Source: JAIVHA01 sp965367295 (GTDB lineage Bacteria > Pseudomonadota > Gammaproteobacteria > DSM-19610). Taken from it: a stretch of DNA of 58,170 nucleotides. How positions within the stretch are numbered: the first letter of the stretch is position 1; every line of letters starts with the position of its first letter. This document shows positions 1 to 7,668 of the stretch, in pieces. The stretch lies in NCBI GenBank assembly GCA_965367295.1, contig CBDUHN010000018.1:1-58170 (forward strand), read 5' to 3'. The translations under genes and the position numbers were made by a program. The notes beneath the pieces were generated by a model. It made no database searches, was not told where the DNA came from, and saw only the letters and a list, made by a program, of their open reading frames with translations.

Positions 1-84
1 GCGACCGAAACGGTCCACCAGTCGTCCGGTCGGCTGCCTGTCCTGCCTGTCCTGCGTGTTCGGCAGGATGTCGGTTGGTTCCAT
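1..84 (-). CDS. moaA: Partial GTP 3',8-cyclase MoaA (N-terminus only)
   Basis: Only the first 28 codons are inside the window; the gene runs off the left edge. The translation starts MEPTDILPNTQ and reaches RLVDRFGR, the (L)xDxFGR segment that precedes the radical-SAM core in MoaA proteins. A GGAGACC stretch lies just upstream of the ATG at 84. MoaA would make the first intermediate of molybdopterin synthesis from GTP. Its position behind mobA and moeA on the same strand supports the call, although the CxxxCxxC cluster motif is outside the window. Confidence 0.65.
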   Translation of the reverse strand, partial: MEPTDILPNTQDRQDRQPTGRLVDRFGR

Positions 85-361
85 GGTGGTCTCCAGGGTT
101 CGGGTATCCGGACCGGTGTGGTCTGCCCACCGGTAAGCGAGCAAGAAGCATTCCCTGTGGTGGCGGTCTCCACCCGCTTGGCCAAGTCCCTGTACGGTCA
201 CACATTCGCGGCTGACGGGAAGGGACGATGCAGCGGCGCCTGGGTGGGCAGTGGGTACTATTGACCCACTGGCGTCGCACGTCGTATGCCCGATGGGGCC
301 CCGATCCAGGTCAGTCAGGTGTTGTGCATTCCTCCTGGGTCCATTGCGTTCGCTACGGGGT
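85..361 (-). promoter_or_regulatory. Structured leader between moeA and moaA
   Basis: This 277-bp stretch has no convincing gene. On the strand transcribed toward moaA it can fold into at least three hairpins: an 8-bp stem at 249-271, a GGTGG/CCACC stem at 159-174 and a 7-bp ACCGGTG/CACCGGT stem at 112-134, ending about 28 bases before the moaA start. A long folded leader before moaA recalls the Moco-responsive RNA of other proteobacteria, but I could not match its conserved sequence, so this is only a candidate regulatory leader. Confidence 0.3.
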
Positions 362-1633
362 TTACACCAGCCCGCTGAAGGGCTGGACCGTCACCAGGTC
401 GCCGGGCGCAACGGGTCCGGCGGCATGGGGCAATATCACGAAGCAGTTGCTGTTCGCCATGGAGGTGAGGACGCCGGAACCCTGTCGGTCCAGGCTGCGC
501 ACCCGCAGCTGCCCCTGCTCATCGGCCTGCAGCACCGCGCGCACATACTCGGTACGCCCGGGCAATTTGCGCAAGCGGCTGTCGCAGGGCACCTGGAAGC
601 TGGTGGCCGGCGGTGGCCGGGTCTCGCCACCGAGACGCAGCAGGGCCGGTTGCACGAGCTGATAGAAGGTCACCATGGCCGCCACCGGATTGCCGGGCAG
701 GCCGAAGAAGAGGGCATCCTGCAGGCGGCCGCAGGCAAACGGACGTCCCGGCTTCATGGCGATCTTCCAGAACTGCACCTGGCCGAGTTCCTCGAGCAGG
801 GTGCGCACAAAGTCCGCCTCGCCCACGGAGACGCCGCCGGTGGTGAGTACCACGTCGGCCTCCTGCGCGGCGCTGGTGAAGGCCGCGCGCAGGGCCGCGG
901 GGCTATCCTCGATCACGCCCAGGTCGAGGATATCGAGGCCAAGCCGCGTAAGCATCGAGAACAGGGTGTAGCGGTTGCTGTCGTATATCTGGCCTTCCGC
1001 GAGGGGCTGACCGATGGAACGGAGTTCGTCGCCGGTGGCCAGGATGGCGACCCGCAACGGCCGGTGTACCCGCACCTCGGCCAGGCCCAGCGAGGCCAGC
1101 ACCCCGATGTGTGCGGATTGCAGGCGTACCCCGGCCTGCAGCACCGCGCTGCCCCGGGCCATGTCCTCGCCGGCCTGGCGTACGTTCTGGCCCGGCCGCT
1201 GGCCGGCGTTGATCTGCACCCGGTCGTCGCTGCGCGTGCATTCCTCCTGCATGACCACGGTATCGGTTCCCGCCGGCATGACCGCGCCGGTCATCACCTG
1301 CACACAACTGCCGGCGGCCACCGTTCCGGAGAAGGGCACGCCGGCCAGGGCGCGGCCAATCACCTGCAAGCGAGCCGCGCCGTCCTTATCCAGGTCGGCG
1401 CCGTGCAGGGCATAGCCATCCATGGCGGAATTGGTATGTGCGGGGACATCGAGGGTGGCGATGACATCCTCGGCGAGCACCGCGCCCAGGGCATCGCGCA
1501 GGGGCTGCAAGCGGGTGACGGGCGGGGTTGGCAGGGCCGCCAGGATCTGCGCACGCGCCTGCTCGACGGGCAGCGCAGCGTCGGTGGCCGGATTCCGGCA
1601 GCTGTCGGGACGGGGGGCGGCTTGTGCGCTCAT
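362..1633 (-). CDS. moeA: Molybdopterin molybdenumtransferase MoeA
   Basis: MoeA inserts molybdate (or possibly tungstate) into adenylylated molybdopterin in the cytoplasm. The 423-residue product has the usual MoeA length and motifs: PAHTNSAMDGYA near residue 65, VMTGAVMPAGTDTVV near 110, ILATGDEL, TTGGVSVGEADFV and FFGLPGNPVA in the C-terminal half. The reading frame is open further upstream, but the ATG at 1633 is chosen because it forms a 4-base ATGA overlap with the mobA stop, like the other junctions of this operon. Linkage to tupABC suggests the cofactor made here may often carry tungsten. Confidence 0.93.
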   Translation of the reverse strand: MSAQAAPRPDSCRNPATDAALPVEQARAQILAALPTPPVTRLQPLRDALGAVLAEDVIATLDVPAHTNSAMDGYALHGADLDKDGAARLQVIGRALAGVPFSGTVAAGSCVQVMTGAVMPAGTDTVVMQEECTRSDDRVQINAGQRPGQNVRQAGEDMARGSAVLQAGVRLQSAHIGVLASLGLAEVRVHRPLRVAILATGDELRSIGQPLAEGQIYDSNRYTLFSMLTRLGLDILDLGVIEDSPAALRAAFTSAAQEADVVLTTGGVSVGEADFVRTLLEELGQVQFWKIAMKPGRPFACGRLQDALFFGLPGNPVAAMVTFYQLVQPALLRLGGETRPPPATSFQVPCDSRLRKLPGRTEYVRAVLQADEQGQLRVRSLDRQGSGVLTSMANSNCFVILPHAAGPVAPGDLVTVQPFSGLV

Positions 1634-2265
1634 GAGGATGACTCCCTGACGGCCGGGACCGGGTCCCGGGAGCTGTTCAATGCCTGTGCCATGCGCTCCA
1701 GGTCGTCTGGTGTGTTGACGTTGGCAAAGGCTTCTGGCTGATCGGAGAAGTCCGCGATCGCCATTCGATGCTGCCCATACCAGTGATCGATCTTGCGGCC
1801 GTCGGCGTCGAGGTAGGCCTCCAGGCTCGGCAGCAGGGCGCGGTCGAGCAGGGCGAACACCGGCTGCAGGCGGATGCCGTCGTGGGCCACGGCCAGCTCG
1901 GCATCGGCCTGTTCCCGCGCCTGCAGCAGGCGGGAAACCAGATCGATGGGCAGGGCCGGACAATCACAGGGCACACTGACCAGGTAGCGGGTATGCATCC
2001 TGGCTAGTGCACTGGCCATGCCGGCCAACGGGCCCTCAAAGCCGCTGCGCTGATCCGCAATGACCGGGTGGCCGGTGCGCGCATAGCGTTCCCGGTTACG
2101 GTTGGCGTTGATGAGTATGGCGCCGGCCTGGTCCTGCAGGGCAGCCAGCGCATAGTCGATCAGGGGGCGGTGGTTGAGGGTGATCAGCCCCTTGTCCTGT
2201 CCGCCCATGCGCCGGGCACGGCCGCCCGCCAGGATGACGGCGGTGACATCGGGGTACGGGGTCAT
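1630..2265 (-). CDS. mobA: Molybdenum cofactor guanylyltransferase MobA
   Basis: MobA attaches GMP to molybdopterin to give the bis-MGD form used by DMSO-reductase-family enzymes such as the formate dehydrogenase encoded nearby. The 211-residue protein opens with the nucleotidyltransferase signature AVILAGGRARRMGGQDKGL at about residues 9-27, followed by FEGPLAGM and the SVPCDCP segment. It overlaps tupC upstream and moeA downstream by ATGA, so translational coupling is likely. Length and motifs are normal for the family. Confidence 0.93.
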   Translation of the reverse strand: MTPYPDVTAVILAGGRARRMGGQDKGLITLNHRPLIDYALAALQDQAGAILINANRNRERYARTGHPVIADQRSGFEGPLAGMASALARMHTRYLVSVPCDCPALPIDLVSRLLQAREQADAELAVAHDGIRLQPVFALLDRALLPSLEAYLDADGRKIDHWYGQHRMAIADFSDQPEAFANVNTPDDLERMAQALNSSRDPVPAVRESSS

Positions 2266-2984
2266 GGCATGGCTCCGGGTACGGGTGTTGTTGGCGTCGG
2301 GTTTTCCCTGACCAGTTGCAGGGCCGGCTTGCCGCTACTGAGGCGGCCCTCCTGCAGGTGCAGGTTCAGGAAGCAGGGGTTCTCCGCGGCGGACAGTTCA
2401 TGGCTGCTGACCATGATGGCGAGCTCCCCGTCCAGCATGCGACGCAGCAGCGCCCAGGTCTGGCGACGGAAGTCCTGGTCCAGGTTGGCGGTGGGTTCAT
2501 CGAGCAACAGCACCCGGGGACGCAGCACCCAGGCGCGCGCCAGTGCCAGGCGTTGCTGTTCACCACCGGACAGGGTGCGGGCATTGCGCCGGGCCGCGTA
2601 TTCCAGCTCCATGCGCGCCAGCGCGGCGGCGATGCGACGCCGGCGTTCCGCGCGCGCGACGCCGGTCACCCGCAGGCCGTAGCCGAGATTCTGCTCCACG
2701 CTGGCATCGAACATGAAGGGCTGCTGGTGCAGATAGACCACCTGGCTCTGCAGTCGCGGCCGCATCGACCGCCAGGGCAGCAAAAGACCATCGCAATCCA
2801 CCTCGCAGCGATCCGGCGGTTCCAGACCGGCGAGGATCTTCAGCAGCGTGGTCTTGCCTGCGCCGTTGCGGCCGGTGAGGTGAAGGATGTGGCCGGGCAG
2901 CAGCGCCAGGTGGTCGATGCACAGCACCGGCCGCCCGTTGTAGCGCTTCTCGATACCGGTGAAGGAGAGTGGCGCGTCCTTCAT
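2262..2984 (-). CDS. tupC: Tungstate ABC transporter ATP-binding protein TupC
   Basis: This is a 240-residue ATPase with Walker A GRNGAGKTT (residues 38-46), signature LSGGEQQRLALARA and Walker B VLLLDEPTANLD. It would power import through TupB. The open frame extends far upstream, but the ATG at 2984 overlaps the tupB stop as ATGA. There is no C-terminal TOBE/Mop domain, unlike ModC at 19438-20523. Assignment to tungstate rather than molybdate rests on TupA and on the operon order A-B-C. Confidence 0.88.
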   Translation of the reverse strand: MKDAPLSFTGIEKRYNGRPVLCIDHLALLPGHILHLTGRNGAGKTTLLKILAGLEPPDRCEVDCDGLLLPWRSMRPRLQSQVVYLHQQPFMFDASVEQNLGYGLRVTGVARAERRRRIAAALARMELEYAARRNARTLSGGEQQRLALARAWVLRPRVLLLDEPTANLDQDFRRQTWALLRRMLDGELAIMVSSHELSAAENPCFLNLHLQEGRLSSGKPALQLVRENPTPTTPVPGAMP

Positions 2985-3682
2985 GCCGGCTGCGCCTCGC
3001 GCCGCCGCAACAGGTTGAGCAACAGGTTCAGACCGAAGGCCAGGCTGATCAGTACCAGCCCCAGGGCAATCCCCTCGGCAAAGGCGCCCTTGCTGGTTTC
3101 CAGGCCGATTGCCGTGGGGATGTTGCGGGTGTGGCCCGCGATGTTGCCGCCCACCATCATGGAGGTGCCGATTTCGGCAATGATCCGCCCGAAGCTGGCG
3201 ATGACCGCCACTAGCAGCCCGAAGCGCACTTCGTGCAGCAGGGTGAGCATTGCCCGCGCACGGTTGGCGCCGAGGGTGCGCGCGGTCTCCCAGGCGCGCC
3301 GGTCGGCGGCGCGGATGGCAGCGTGGGCCATGGCCACCAGGATCGGAAAGCACAACACCATCTGGCCGATGATCATGGCCGTCTGGGTAAAGAGCAGCCG
3401 CAGATCACCCAGCGGGCCACTGCGTGACAGCAACAGATAGAGCAGCAGCCCGACCACCACCGCGGGGAATGCCATCAGGGTTTCGAACAGGGATACCAGC
3501 AGGCGGCGACCGGGGAACCGGACGTAGGCCAGCAGGAAGGCCAACGGTAACGCCACCGGGGTGGCGTAGAAAATGGCCGCCAGGGAAACCCGAAAGGAGA
3601 TGCCAATGGTGGTCCAGAGTTCAGTATCACCCAACAGCAGCAGCCGGAAGGCGTCCTGGGTCGAATGCAGCAGGCCGTCCAT
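2981..3682 (-). CDS. tupB: Tungstate ABC transporter permease TupB
   Basis: The 233-residue hydrophobic protein has five to six predicted membrane helices and a binding-protein-dependent permease loop around GRIIAEIGTSMMVGGNIAG, which contacts the ATPase. The family mediates high-affinity tungstate uptake across the inner membrane. It sits 12 bp downstream of tupA and overlaps tupC by ATGA. The N-terminus (MDGLLHSTQDAFRLLL) is typical of TupB-like permeases and shorter than ModB. Confidence 0.88.
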   Translation of the reverse strand: MDGLLHSTQDAFRLLLLGDTELWTTIGISFRVSLAAIFYATPVALPLAFLLAYVRFPGRRLLVSLFETLMAFPAVVVGLLLYLLLSRSGPLGDLRLLFTQTAMIIGQMVLCFPILVAMAHAAIRAADRRAWETARTLGANRARAMLTLLHEVRFGLLVAVIASFGRIIAEIGTSMMVGGNIAGHTRNIPTAIGLETSKGAFAEGIALGLVLISLAFGLNLLLNLLRRREAQPA

Positions 3683-3694
3683 GGGATTGTGGCC

Positions 3695-4519
3695 TCAGCG
3701 GCGGCTCGCGTGGGTGATGGCCATGGGCGTGAACAGGGTCTGATCCTCGATCCGGTATTCGGCGATCATGCGTTGCCCTTCGATCGAGGTGAGCCAGCCG
3801 ATGAAGGCCATGGCGCCGGTGTAATTGATATCGGGGTAGCGCTGGGGATCGACGGCGATCACGCCGTAGGGGTTGTAGAGCATGGGATCTTTTTCGAACA
3901 GGACCTTGAGCGGTAGCCGTTTCTGATAGGCGATCCAGGTACCGCGATCGGTAAGGGTGTAGGCATCGAGTTCACCGGCTATCTGCAGCACCTTGCCCAT
4001 GCCCTGGCCGGCCTCGCGATACCAGAGGCCCGCCGGCGCAACGTCGGTGGCCTGCCACAGCTTGCGTTCTTTCTTGTGGGTACCGGAGTCATCGCCGCGG
4101 GATACGAAGATCGCCTGGTGGTCGGCGATGGCATCGAAGGCCCCGGCGGCGGTCTTGCTCTGTGCCACATAGGCGGGGTCGGCGGCCGGCCCGACCAGGA
4201 CGAAGTCGTTGTACATCACCTGGCGCCGGTTCACGCCGCAGCCTTCATCGAGAAACTTCTGTTCCGCCGCAGGGGCATGCACCAGCACCACATCGACATC
4301 GCCGTTGCAGCCCAGTTTCAGCGCCTGGCCGGTGCCCACCGCGAGCACCTGCACCTCCATGCCGCTGCGTGCTTCGAACTGCGGCAGCAGCACCTTGAGC
4401 AGGCCGGAGTTCTCGGTGCTGGTGGTGGTGGCCAGGCGCAGCACCGGGGTATCGGCCTGGACCGTTGTGATGCCGAGGCAGGCCAGGATCAGGATCAGAA
4501 AATGAAGTGCGGGTTTCAT
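3695..4519 (-). CDS. tupA: Tungstate-binding periplasmic protein TupA
   Basis: This is the periplasmic substrate-binding component. With the ATG at 4519 the product is 274 residues, starting with a signal peptide (MKPALHFLILILACLGITTVQA) and then the TTTS motif at residues 31-34 that marks TupA and binds the oxyanion. A GGAGG ribosome site lies 8-10 bases upstream of 4519, so this start is preferred over the ATG at 4534. It is the first gene of the tup-mob-moe-moa unit and is preceded by a sigma-54-type promoter. A related anion such as molybdate cannot be excluded from sequence alone. Confidence 0.9.
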   Translation of the reverse strand: MKPALHFLILILACLGITTVQADTPVLRLATTTSTENSGLLKVLLPQFEARSGMEVQVLAVGTGQALKLGCNGDVDVVLVHAPAAEQKFLDEGCGVNRRQVMYNDFVLVGPAADPAYVAQSKTAAGAFDAIADHQAIFVSRGDDSGTHKKERKLWQATDVAPAGLWYREAGQGMGKVLQIAGELDAYTLTDRGTWIAYQKRLPLKVLFEKDPMLYNPYGVIAVDPQRYPDINYTGAMAFIGWLTSIEGQRMIAEYRIEDQTLFTPMAITHASRR

Positions 4520-4582
4520 CGGGGTGGCCTCCATGGATGTTGACCTGGGCGGGCGGGTTGCATTCCGGTGCTGGTCATGGAT

Positions 4583-4598
4583 TGCAAATTGGGTGCCA
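4583..4598 (-). promoter_or_regulatory. Sigma-54 promoter of the tup-moco operon
   Basis: Read on the minus strand, the sequence TGGCACCCAATTTGCA matches the sigma-54 consensus TGGCAC-N5-TTGCA at every defined base, with GG and GC exactly 10 bases apart. Transcription would start near 4572, leaving a leader of about 53 bases before tupA. The neighbouring divergent gene encodes a sigma-54 activator, which fits. The gap from 4520 to 4845 contains this promoter and the repeated sites at 4758-4801, and no gene. Confidence 0.8.
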
Positions 4599-4757
4599 TG
4601 GCACGGGAATTTAGTGGTGGGTACTGGCTTTCTGATGCCGCAAAAGCGCTAGTGCCTTGACTGCCCACGGAGCTTGACTAAGGTTTTTGGCAGTCCCTGG
4701 ACAAATAGGTCGTAAAGGATCTTAGATTGACCCGGGTCATCCGGATGGGAAGTGGTG

Positions 4758-4801
4758 CATTCTGACGCAGTCGGTAAAACCACTAGTCCGCTATGACGCA
4801 G
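4758..4801. promoter_or_regulatory. Candidate activator-binding sites upstream of tup
   Basis: The 13-mer CATTCTGACGCAG (4758-4770) recurs exactly at 6545-6557, upstream of a second sigma-54 promoter. The shorter core TGACGCAG occurs again here at 4794-4801, 31 bp away, or about three helical turns. The first copy is framed by GTGGT and ACCAC (4753-4757, 4779-4783). Placement about 160 bp upstream of the tup promoter suits an enhancer for the adjacent regulator; binding is inferred only from the repetition. Confidence 0.45.
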
Positions 4802-4845
4802 CTGACGGACATCACCTACCCCGCAGTAACCCGTATCGATGCAGG

Positions 4846-6273
4846 ATGTCCGCAATGGTGGCGAATGCAGGACGCATACATGAGGTTTCCCCCCGGGGCG
4901 CACACAACGGCCTGGACCGGCAGCGCAAGCCGGTTGCGGTGCTGCTGGTGGATACGGATATCACCCGCAGTGAGCAGCTGCAACGGAGCCTGCAGACGGT
5001 CTGCGCCCTGGTGGATGCCGCGCAGACGCCGCAGCAGGCCGAAGCCCTGTGCCAGCGTTGTCATTTCGATCTGTTCGTCGTGGCCCTGACCCAGCCATGG
5101 GCGTCCATGCTCGAATGGTTGCAGGGCCTGCGTGACCGCGGTGAACGGGCCGACATCATATTGACCACCGAATACGCCGACGTGGAGATCGCCATCAGCG
5201 CCCTGCGTTCCGGCGCCGCGGACCTGCTGGTCAAGCCGTTCCGGGATGAACAGCTGCTGGCGGCCATTCAGCGCTGCCTGCGCCGGCGCCGGCAGTTGCG
5301 CGAGACGTTCCTGGAGCGCAGCCGCAGACCGGCGACGGCGGCGGCCCAGGGCCTGATCGGCGACAGCCCCGCCATGCGCGAGGTGCTGGATATCATAGAG
5401 CGCGTCGCCCCCACGGCCTCGACCCTGTTGTTGCAGGGCAAGACCGGCACGGGCAAGGAACTCATTGCGCGTGCCATCCATCAACGCAGTCAGCGCAAGG
5501 GACGGTTCGTGGCGATCAACTGCGGGGCCATTCCCTCCGAATTGCTGGACAGTGAACTGTTCGGCCATATCCGGGGTGCCTTCACCGGTGCCAACAGCTC
5601 CCGTGACGGCCTGTTCGTGTGCGCCGAAAACGGCACCATCTTTCTCGATGAAATCGGTGAACTGCCCTGGCCGATGCAGGCCAATCTGTTGCGGGTACTG
5701 GAGGAGCGGCGGGTGCGTCCGGTGGGCGGCAACCAGGAGCAGCCGATCAACTGCCGGGTCATCGCCGCCAGCAATGTGCCGCTGGAAGAAAAGGTGCTCG
5801 ACGGTTCCTTTCGCGAGGACCTGCATTTCCGCTTGAACGTGTTGCCCATCCGGGTGCCGCCGTTGTGCAACCGGCGCGAGGACATCCCCCTGCTGATTGC
5901 GCACTTCATGCACCTGTTCGGCCCCGAACTGGGCACTCAGCCGGTGTCGGTTTCGCAGCAGGAGATGCAGCGCCTGCAGGCCTATCACTGGCCCGGCAAT
6001 GTGCGCGAGCTGCGCAACCTGGTGGAGCGGGCCCTGCTGCTGGGTCAGTCGCTTCTGGAATGCTGCGAATGGAAGCAGGGCGATGGCGCCGCGTCCCCTG
6101 GCGAGCCCGTGCGGCCGCTGTTCCCGGAGACATGGAGTCTTTCTGAAGTCAGCAAACATCATGTACTCAGTGTCCTGGAACGGGTCGGCGGCAACAAATC
6201 GGAGGCCGCCCGGCGCCTGCATATTTCCCGCAAGACCCTGGAGCGCAAGATCCAGGTGTGGAATCGCGAGTAA
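4846..6273 (+). CDS. Sigma-54-dependent regulator with degenerate receiver domain
   Basis: This 475-residue NtrC-type activator has three parts. A receiver-like domain spans residues 30-150. The AAA+ domain has Walker A GKTGTGKE (198-205), the sigma-54 loop GAFTGA (244-249) and Walker B IFLDEIGE (265-272). A Fis-type helix-turn-helix lies in the last 40 residues (GGNKSEAARRLHISRKTLERKI). In the receiver the acidic pair D36/D38 and Lys130 are present, but the phospho-acceptor position is Ala80 (DLFVVA where DLVLLD is usual), so ordinary phosphorylation looks impossible. The start is uncertain; ATG at 4858 is also possible. It lies between sigma-54 promoters for tup and formate dehydrogenase genes, its likely targets. 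Confidence 0.88.
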   Translation: MSAMVANAGRIHEVSPRGAHNGLDRQRKPVAVLLVDTDITRSEQLQRSLQTVCALVDAAQTPQQAEALCQRCHFDLFVVALTQPWASMLEWLQGLRDRGERADIILTTEYADVEIAISALRSGAADLLVKPFRDEQLLAAIQRCLRRRRQLRETFLERSRRPATAAAQGLIGDSPAMREVLDIIERVAPTASTLLLQGKTGTGKELIARAIHQRSQRKGRFVAINCGAIPSELLDSELFGHIRGAFTGANSSRDGLFVCAENGTIFLDEIGELPWPMQANLLRVLEERRVRPVGGNQEQPINCRVIAASNVPLEEKVLDGSFREDLHFRLNVLPIRVPPLCNRREDIPLLIAHFMHLFGPELGTQPVSVSQQEMQRLQAYHWPGNVRELRNLVERALLLGQSLLECCEWKQGDGAASPGEPVRPLFPETWSLSEVSKHHVLSVLERVGGNKSEAARRLHISRKTLERKIQVWNRE

Positions 6274-6290
6274 CCTAAGGAGACCAGGTG

Positions 6291-6497
6291 ATGGACGAGG
6301 ATGTTTTCGATCAGCAGGTGCGCAGGTTTCTGAAGAAGGTCGGTATCAACTCGCAACGGGAGATCGAGCGCGCGGTACAGGCGGCGCTGGAGTCGGGCCG
6401 CTGGTCCGATACGCAACCGCTCGACGCACAGATGCACCTGTCCATTCCCGCGCTCGACCTGGATCTGGTCATCCATGAACAGATTGCGTTGCGCTGA
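6291..6497 (+). CDS. DUF6494 family small protein
   Basis: This 68-residue acidic protein begins MDEDVFDQQVRRFLKKVGI and continues NSQREIERAV, a pattern I recognise as the small DUF6494 family; no function is known to me. A strong AAGGAGA site at 6277-6283 precedes the ATG at 6291, and a GTG at 6288 is a less likely start. It lies 17 bp behind the regulator and is probably co-transcribed with it. Its place between the regulator and the formate dehydrogenase genes suggests a role in that system, which is inference. Confidence 0.75.
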   Translation: MDEDVFDQQVRRFLKKVGINSQREIERAVQAALESGRWSDTQPLDAQMHLSIPALDLDLVIHEQIALR

Positions 6498-6538
6498 CCC
6501 CGACCCGCAACGCCACCCTGTCTACTGCTGTCCTCCCG

Positions 6539-6564
6539 CTGCGACATTCTGACGCAGGTCGCAG
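6539..6564. promoter_or_regulatory. Candidate enhancer site with inverted repeat
   Basis: CTGCGAC (6539-6545) and GTCGCAG (6558-6564) form a perfect inverted repeat around ATTCTGACGCAG. The 13-mer at 6545-6557 is identical to the one at 4758-4770 upstream of tup. It lies 52 bp upstream of the sigma-54 element at 6609, a normal distance for an activator site. Confidence 0.5.
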
Positions 6565-6608
6565 GGGAACCTTTTCCCTAAGTCGGGGATTCCCTTGATC
6601 TTTGATTT

Positions 6609-6624
6609 TGGTATGGCTCTTGCG
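6609..6624 (+). promoter_or_regulatory. Sigma-54 promoter for DUF3305 operon
   Basis: TGGTATGGCTCTTGCG has GG at 6610-6611 and GC at 6622-6623, exactly 10 bases apart, and agrees well with TGGYAYG-N4-TTGC. Transcription from about 6634 would give a 25-base leader before the GTG start at 6660. Confidence 0.7.
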
Positions 6625-6659
6625 CAGGGACCTGTGCGCGATTTGCGAAAGGAGGTCCC

Positions 6660-7175
6660 GTGCAACCCGATATCCGCTTTGCCCTCTGCGCGGTAATGGA
6701 ATGCACCCGGCGGCAACAGGATCGCTGGCAGACGCCGGTGTGGCAGTTGGTGGGTTTTGTCGCCGGTCAGGCCGTGGCGGGCGATACCCCGCAGCGGCTG
6801 CCGGTGCGCAGCACGGCGGAGCGGAACCAATGGTTGTGGACCGGACTGCGGGTGGCCCTCTACCGCGATCGCGCCGAGAGCTACTGGTACAACCTGGTGG
6901 GACGTCAGCCCTCCCTGTTTCTCATCTGTCGTGAAGACGATGCCGGTGAACTGACGCCCTTCACCGTCACCGCCGACTATGACGAGGCCGGGGCGCACAT
7001 GGAGGCCGACGACCAGGTGTTTTCGGCGCCGCTGCCGCCGGAGTTGCAGGTCCAGCTGGAGGACTTCGTGATGCAGCACTACCAACCTCAGCCACCCCGT
7101 AAACGTAAACGCACCAACTGGACGGAGACCGAGGACGATGGCTGGAAACCATCCCCGCGACTCGCGCGGCACTGA
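6660..7175 (+). CDS. DUF3305 domain protein of the formate dehydrogenase locus
   Basis: This 171-residue protein starts at a GTG preceded by AAAGGAGGT. The sequence (WQLVGFVAGQ, then WLWTGLRVALYRDRAESYWYNLVG, and a C-terminus ending in basic KRKR followed by an acidic stretch) matches DUF3305, a family found beside formate dehydrogenase genes in many proteobacteria. Its biochemical role is not established. It overlaps the DUF3306 gene by 38 bases and is the first gene behind a sigma-54 promoter, so it belongs to the formate dehydrogenase biogenesis unit. Confidence 0.85.
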   Translation: MQPDIRFALCAVMECTRRQQDRWQTPVWQLVGFVAGQAVAGDTPQRLPVRSTAERNQWLWTGLRVALYRDRAESYWYNLVGRQPSLFLICREDDAGELTPFTVTADYDEAGAHMEADDQVFSAPLPPELQVQLEDFVMQHYQPQPPRKRKRTNWTETEDDGWKPSPRLARH

Positions 7176-7668
7176 AACCGGTGCCGGCGATTTTTTCACC
7201 CGCTGGCGCGAGCGCAAGCGTGCCCGTGCGACGGAGCCGCCCACCGTGCCAGCCGCACGGGTAGTCGACGCGCCGGTGGACCCGGTGGCGACCGTACTGA
7301 CCGACCAGGATATGCCGCCGTTGGAGACCCTGAGGGAAGACAGCGATTACCGCGGATTTCTGTCCCCCGGTGTGAGTGATCGCTTGCATCGCCTGGCGCT
7401 GCGCAAGCTGTTTGGTGGTACCCGATTCCAGGTGCGTGATGGTCTGGATGATTACGACAACGATTATCACCTGCTGCAGCCGCTGCGCACGGTGCTGGCC
7501 GAGACGGTACAGGATGCCCTGTCCCGATCGTTGCCGGACGCATCGCAGCCTTCGGTCCCGACATCAGCAACACCCCCGGACCCGGCCGCGGACCCGATTG
7601 CCGATCCGGCGCCGGCACCAGCGGTGCGTCCGGCGCCATCCGATAACGGGCAGGGGACGGAATCATGA
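7138..7668 (+). CDS. DUF3306 domain protein of the formate dehydrogenase locus
   Basis: This 176-residue protein contains DFFTRWRERKRAR near the N-terminus and the core DYRGFLSPGVSDRLHRLALRKLF followed by LDDYDNDY, typical of DUF3306. The last 50 residues are a Pro/Ala-rich low-complexity tail. DUF3306 proteins accompany DUF3305 and a polyferredoxin in formate dehydrogenase clusters; the mechanism is unknown. It overlaps its neighbours at both ends, which implies coupled translation. Confidence 0.85.
   Translation: MAGNHPRDSRGTETGAGDFFTRWRERKRARATEPPTVPAARVVDAPVDPVATVLTDQDMPPLETLREDSDYRGFLSPGVSDRLHRLALRKLFGGTRFQVRDGLDDYDNDYHLLQPLRTVLAETVQDALSRSLPDASQPSVPTSATPPDPAADPIADPAPAPAVRPAPSDNGQGTES

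Noticed and set aside
251..1741. Long plus-strand reading frame of 496 codons
   Set aside because: It lies antisense to moeA and mobA, whose motifs are complete; high GC leaves the complementary strand open. The translation has no recognisable domain.
4816..6222. Minus-strand frame of 468 codons opposite the sigma-54 regulator
   Set aside because: The plus-strand protein has full AAA+ and DNA-binding motifs; the antisense frame is a codon-bias shadow.
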